Source of the DNA: Bacillota bacterium
GTDB lineage: Bacteria > Vulcanimicrobiota > JAMDEM01
Assembly (NCBI GenBank): GCA_023486985.1
Contig: JAMDEM010000022.1
Coordinates: 1 to 8,762, forward strand
Length of the DNA stretch: 8,762 bases
Direction: 5' to 3'
Shown here: positions 6,848-8,762 of the stretch, piece by piece
Layout of the letters: every line of letters starts with the position of its first letter
How positions within the stretch are numbered: position 1 is the stretch's first letter
Position numbers and translations under genes: made by a program
Notes under the pieces: model-generated
The model's input: only the letters and a program-made list of their open reading frames with translations
Told to the model about the DNA's origin: nothing
The model's database searches: none

Positions 6848-7225
6848 ATGAAAACAACAATTTCAACCGGAAATGCGCCGAAGGCAATCGGACCTTACAG
6901 CCAGGCGGTAATAGCAGGAAATCTAATATTCACGGCAGGGCAGATTCCCCTTGACCCAGAGACAGGGAAATTTGTGGGGGGCGGAATTAAAGAACAAACA
7001 AAAAGAGTTCTGGAAAATTTAAAGGCAATTCTTGAAGAAGCGGGAAGTTCCCTGGAAAATGTTGTAAAGACAACAATTTATCTTGCCGACCTTGCTGATT
7101 TTCAAAAAGTAAACGAAGTATATGGACAATATTTTAAAGCAAATCCTCCTGCACGTTCCACCGTTCAGGTTGTAAAGCTTCCAAGAGACTCAAAAATAGA
7201 AATTGATGCCGTGGCAATTTCCTAG
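6848..7225 (+). CDS. ridA: RidA-family reactive enamine/imine deaminase
   Basis: A 125-residue cytosolic protein of standard RidA length. RidA trimers hydrolyse 2-aminoacrylate and related enamines/imines made by PLP enzymes, yielding keto acids and ammonia. The family features are in place: N-terminal PKAIGPYSQA with Tyr17, TAGQIPLDPETG (29-40), Asn89, PPARSTVQV with Arg103 (the residue that holds the substrate carboxylate, Arg105 in E. coli numbering), and E118 near the end. All residues of the archetypal RidA active site appear to be kept, unlike many Rid2-7 subfamilies. The start is fixed by AAGGAGGAG (6832-6840) 7 bases before the ATG. It lies 18 bases after permease 2 and before a terminator, so it is probably the last gene of the efflux operon. 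Why a deaminase sits there is unclear, and it may simply be read through. Confidence 0.93.
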   Translation: MKTTISTGNAPKAIGPYSQAVIAGNLIFTAGQIPLDPETGKFVGGGIKEQTKRVLENLKAILEEAGSSLENVVKTTIYLADLADFQKVNEVYGQYFKANPPARSTVQVVKLPRDSKIEIDAVAIS

Positions 7226-7277
7226 AGGATTTTTTAGTTTCCACGAAGAATAAAGCCGAAAGCTTTAGCAATTAGTT

Positions 7278-7306
7278 AAGAGCTTTTTTTAAAGGCTCTT
7301 TTCTTT
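7278..7306 (+). terminator. Rho-independent terminator after ridA
   Basis: AAGAGCTTT (7278-7286) pairs with AAGGCTCTT (7292-7300), giving nine pairs including one G-T wobble around a TTTTA loop. A T-rich run (TTCTTT, 7301-7306) follows. The tract continues the stem's own Ts, as expected for an intrinsic terminator. A second, shorter hairpin TAAAGC/GCTTTA (7251-7267) lies just upstream without a T tract. No other gene is seen between 7226 and 7333. Confidence 0.7.
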
Positions 7307-7332
7307 ACGTATATCTTAAGAAGACTGGTAAA

Positions 7333-7487
7333 TTGTAGTGGGAGAGCTTGCTCTCCATGGTAAACTACCCTGCAGCAAGCTGCAGGGTAGCCCTTCGGGC
7401 AAGTTTGTTTTGCGGCATGACACTCCGCAGCAAAGCTGCAGAGTTTTCGATCGCAAAATAAAAGCAAAGCAAGCTTTGCCACTACAA
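7333..7487. repeat. Multi-hairpin palindromic element bounded by a 9-bp inverted repeat
   Basis: The ends are exact complements: TTGTAGTGG (7333-7341) and CCACTACAA (7479-7487). Inside are, in order: GGAGAGC-TT-GCTCTCC (7341-7356); a perfect 12-bp hairpin CTACCCTGCAGC-AA-GCTGCAGGGTAG (7365-7390); GCCC-TTC-GGGC (7390-7400); TTTTGCG/CGCAAAA (7408-7414 with 7452-7458) enclosing ACTCCGCAGC-AAA-GCTGCAGAGT (7422-7444, one internal mismatch); and GCAAAGC-AA-GCTTTGC (7464-7479). Four of the five local hairpins share an AGC-(2 or 3 bases)-GCT apex while their outer stems differ. No reading frame is credible here. It looks like a MITE/REP-like mobile repeat or a structured RNA. I cannot say which, because only one copy is in the window. 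Confidence 0.75.
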
Positions 7488-7513
7488 CTATGTTAGAAAG
7501 AGGTGGAAAGAAG

Positions 7514-7669
7514 ATGGCGAAGGGCAGTGCCAAAAAACCCGGTGAACCCAAATGCAGGGGATGCGGCGGAGTTCTGGAAAGCAGGGTTGTTGTTAAAATC
7601 GGCAAGAACAAATGGCATAAGGAATGTGCCGAGCAGAAAGGCAAGTTTATTTCCAGGGAATACAGATAA
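7514..7669 (+). CDS. Small putative zinc-binding protein (C-x2-C...H-x2-C), 51 residues
   Basis: A short basic protein, easily missed because of its length. It starts at ATG 7514, with GAGGTG at 7500-7505 as ribosome-binding site, and stops at TAA 7667-7669. The N-terminal 13 residues are Lys/Pro/Gly-rich (AKGSAKKPGEPK). A four-ligand pattern follows: C14-x2-C17 (KCRGCGG) and H35-x2-C38 (WHKECA), separated by 17 residues with a short beta-like VVVKIG stretch. The end is basic (KFISREYR). This spacing suits a single treble-clef or zinc-ribbon fold that could bind nucleic acid or protein. The next gene, an EF-G-like GTPase, begins 19 bases later with its own strong ribosome-binding site, so the two are likely cotranscribed. 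I do not recognise the family. A role near the ribosome is only a guess from the neighbour. Confidence 0.75.
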   Translation: MAKGSAKKPGEPKCRGCGGVLESRVVVKIGKNKWHKECAEQKGKFISREYR

Positions 7670-7673
7670 CTGT

Positions 7674-7680
7674 AGGAGGT
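7674..7680 (+). promoter_or_regulatory. Strong ribosome-binding site fixing the GTG start of the EF-G-like gene
   Basis: AGGAGGT lies 8 bases before GTG 7689. It supports that GTG over the later in-frame ATGs, the first of which lies downstream of the GTP-binding loop and would delete it. Confidence 0.75.
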
Positions 7681-7688
7681 CATAAATC

Positions 7689-8762
7689 GTGAAGAAATTT
7701 ACTTCAGAGCAGCTGCGTAATGTGGGGCTTTTCTCCCACGGCGGGGCGGGAAAAACCACTCTGGCAGAAGCCATTCTTTTTCACACCGGTGCAACTGACC
7801 GGATGGGCAAGGTGGAAGAAGGAAACACCACCACAGATTTTGATCCTGATGAAATAAAGCGTAAAAATTCAATATATCTTGCCATGGCTCCGTGCGAGTG
7901 GAAAAATAATAAAATAAATATCATTGATACCCCCGGCTTCATGGATTTTGTTGCCGAGGTGCACAGCGCATTAAGAGTAATTGAAGGCGCTGTAATGGTT
8001 GCATCCGCTGTGTCCGGAGTTGAAGTCGGTCTTGAAAAGGTATGGGAATATTCAGAAAAATACAGGCTTCCCGCCATTATGGTTGTTAACAAAATGGATA
8101 AGGAAAATGCCAATTTTTACAAGACTCTGGATGAACTCCAGAAACTTTCATCATCCATGATTGCTTTGCATCTACCCATAGGGTCGGCTGAAAACTTTAC
8201 CGGTTTAATTGACCTTAAGATCGGAAGAGCACACACTTTTGATAAAGGCGCCCCAAAGAAAGCCGAAATTCCCAAAGATATGGAAGCAAAAGTAAAAGAA
8301 CACAGGGAAAAGCTTATGGAGGCGGCAGCCGAGTCAAGCGATGAACTTATAGCAAAATATCTTGACCAGGGAGAAATCTCTGTTGCGGAAATGAAAGACG
8401 GCATAAAGAAAGGCGTGAGGGCGAGAAAGATTGTTCCTGTTCTCTGCAGTGCCGCCTTTAAAAATATGGGTATCCCTCTTATTCTTGATTCAATTGTTGA
8501 GTTTATTCCATCTCCGGCAGAGATTGGAGAAATTACCGGCAAAAACCTGAAAACCGGTGCGGAGGAAAAGAGAAAGACTGAGGCAGGAGCGCATCTTTCC
8601 GCCCTTGTTTTCAAGACCACGGCTGACCCTTATGTGGGAAAACTTTCAATTATGAGGGTTTATTCGGGAACTTTAAAGTCGGATTCTCCTATTTATAACT
8701 CTTCAAAGGAAAAAGAGGAAAAGATAGGCTCCCTTATGATAATCAAGGGAAAGAATCATGAG
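7689..8762 (+). CDS. Elongation factor G-like translational GTPase (FusA paralogue), 3' end outside window
   Basis: The first 358 codons of a protein whose family is normally about 650-700 residues. Residues 1-278 are the GTP-binding domain: P-loop HGGAGKTT (17-24), G3 motif DTPGF (80-84), G4 NKMD (134-137) and G5 CSAA (253-256). Residues about 300-358 begin domain II (SALVFKTTADPYVGKLSIMR, 304-323). Two features set it apart from housekeeping EF-G. The switch II position that is His in DTPGH is Phe84. Switch I lacks the RGITI signature and has RKNSIYLA (59-66). These changes are typical of the EF-G-like (FusA2/EF-G2-type) subgroup, whose cellular role is less clear than ribosomal translocation. 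The gene follows the small metal-site protein by 19 bases. I am confident of the GTPase family and less so of the subgroup. The name fusA is avoided because this is unlikely to be the main translocase. Confidence 0.88.
   Translation, partial: MKKFTSEQLRNVGLFSHGGAGKTTLAEAILFHTGATDRMGKVEEGNTTTDFDPDEIKRKNSIYLAMAPCEWKNNKINIIDTPGFMDFVAEVHSALRVIEGAVMVASAVSGVEVGLEKVWEYSEKYRLPAIMVVNKMDKENANFYKTLDELQKLSSSMIALHLPIGSAENFTGLIDLKIGRAHTFDKGAPKKAEIPKDMEAKVKEHREKLMEAAAESSDELIAKYLDQGEISVAEMKDGIKKGVRARKIVPVLCSAAFKNMGIPLILDSIVEFIPSPAEIGEITGKNLKTGAEEKRKTEAGAHLSALVFKTTADPYVGKLSIMRVYSGTLKSDSPIYNSSKEKEEKIGSLMIIKGKNHE

Noticed and set aside
7333..7487. Repeated short motifs that might be a CRISPR array
   Set aside because: The units are self-complementary hairpins of different sequence and length, without identical direct repeats separated by even spacers.
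7226..7513. A riboswitch controlling the small gene or the EF-G-like gene
   Set aside because: The hairpins do not match any riboswitch consensus I know, and there is no second terminator or sequestering stem over the ribosome-binding site at 7500-7505.
7503..7685. A 60-residue + strand frame overlapping the small metal-site gene
   Set aside because: Its ATG is not served by the ribosome-binding site, its residues show no domain pattern, and the frame starting at 7514 has the Cys/His pattern and good spacing.
7276..7774. Long minus-strand reading frames across the hairpin element and the start of the EF-G-like gene
   Set aside because: They are low-complexity antisense of a coding region and of palindromes, with no recognisable domain or ribosome-binding site.
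8117..8620. 167-residue minus-strand frame inside the EF-G-like gene
   Set aside because: The + strand carries all GTPase motifs in this interval, so the antisense frame is a composition artefact.

Overview
The window is a compact, AT-leaning bacterial segment in which every gene I can support lies on the + strand. The membrane-fusion protein carries a lipobox, and both the start of the efflux operon and its gene order match Gram-negative export systems. I infer a diderm bacterium, probably an uncultured lineage of the Nitrospirota, Desulfobacterota or Omnitrophota kind. The sequence does not fix the taxonomy.

Layout. Bases 1-331 hold the last residues of an integral membrane protein (possibly an EamA-type transporter), overlapped by a small DUF2007-like gene. 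Bases 328-1318 hold a minimal nucleotidyltransferase/HEPN (MNT-HEPN) toxin-antitoxin-like pair. The HTH-nucleotidyltransferase gene is intact. Its promoter overlaps three regularly spaced ATGGTAA half-sites. The HEPN partner is broken into three frames by two one-base deficits, each in a homopolymer run. Bases 1319-1466 are non-coding and carry a possible promoter with a flanking inverted repeat.

Bases 1467-6829 encode a complete ABC-2 efflux system: HlyD-family lipoprotein adaptor, ATPase A, ATPase B, permease 1 and permease 2. Junctions are 1-base or 11-base overlaps or 1-base gaps. The order matches E. coli ybhG-ybhF-ybhS-ybhR, except that the double ATPase YbhF is here two separate genes. 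The ATPases are probably a heteromeric pair under two paralogous permeases, and the adaptor would reach an outer-membrane channel that is not in this window. ATPase A lacks the H-loop histidine that ATPase B keeps. A ridA gene follows 18 bases later, and a T-rich hairpin terminator closes the unit near 7300.

Bases 7333-7487 contain a striking non-coding element: an outer inverted repeat of nine base pairs encloses at least five hairpins. Directly downstream are an overlooked 51-residue gene with a C-x2-C...H-x2-C metal-site pattern and, 19 bases further, the first 358 codons of an EF-G-like translational GTPase. That GTPase has phenylalanine where EF-G has its catalytic histidine, and it runs off the window.

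The most unusual parts are the multi-hairpin element, the operator plus damaged HEPN gene of the MNT-HEPN module, and the split, asymmetric YbhF-like ATPase pair. I saw no RNA gene, CRISPR array, IS element or origin.
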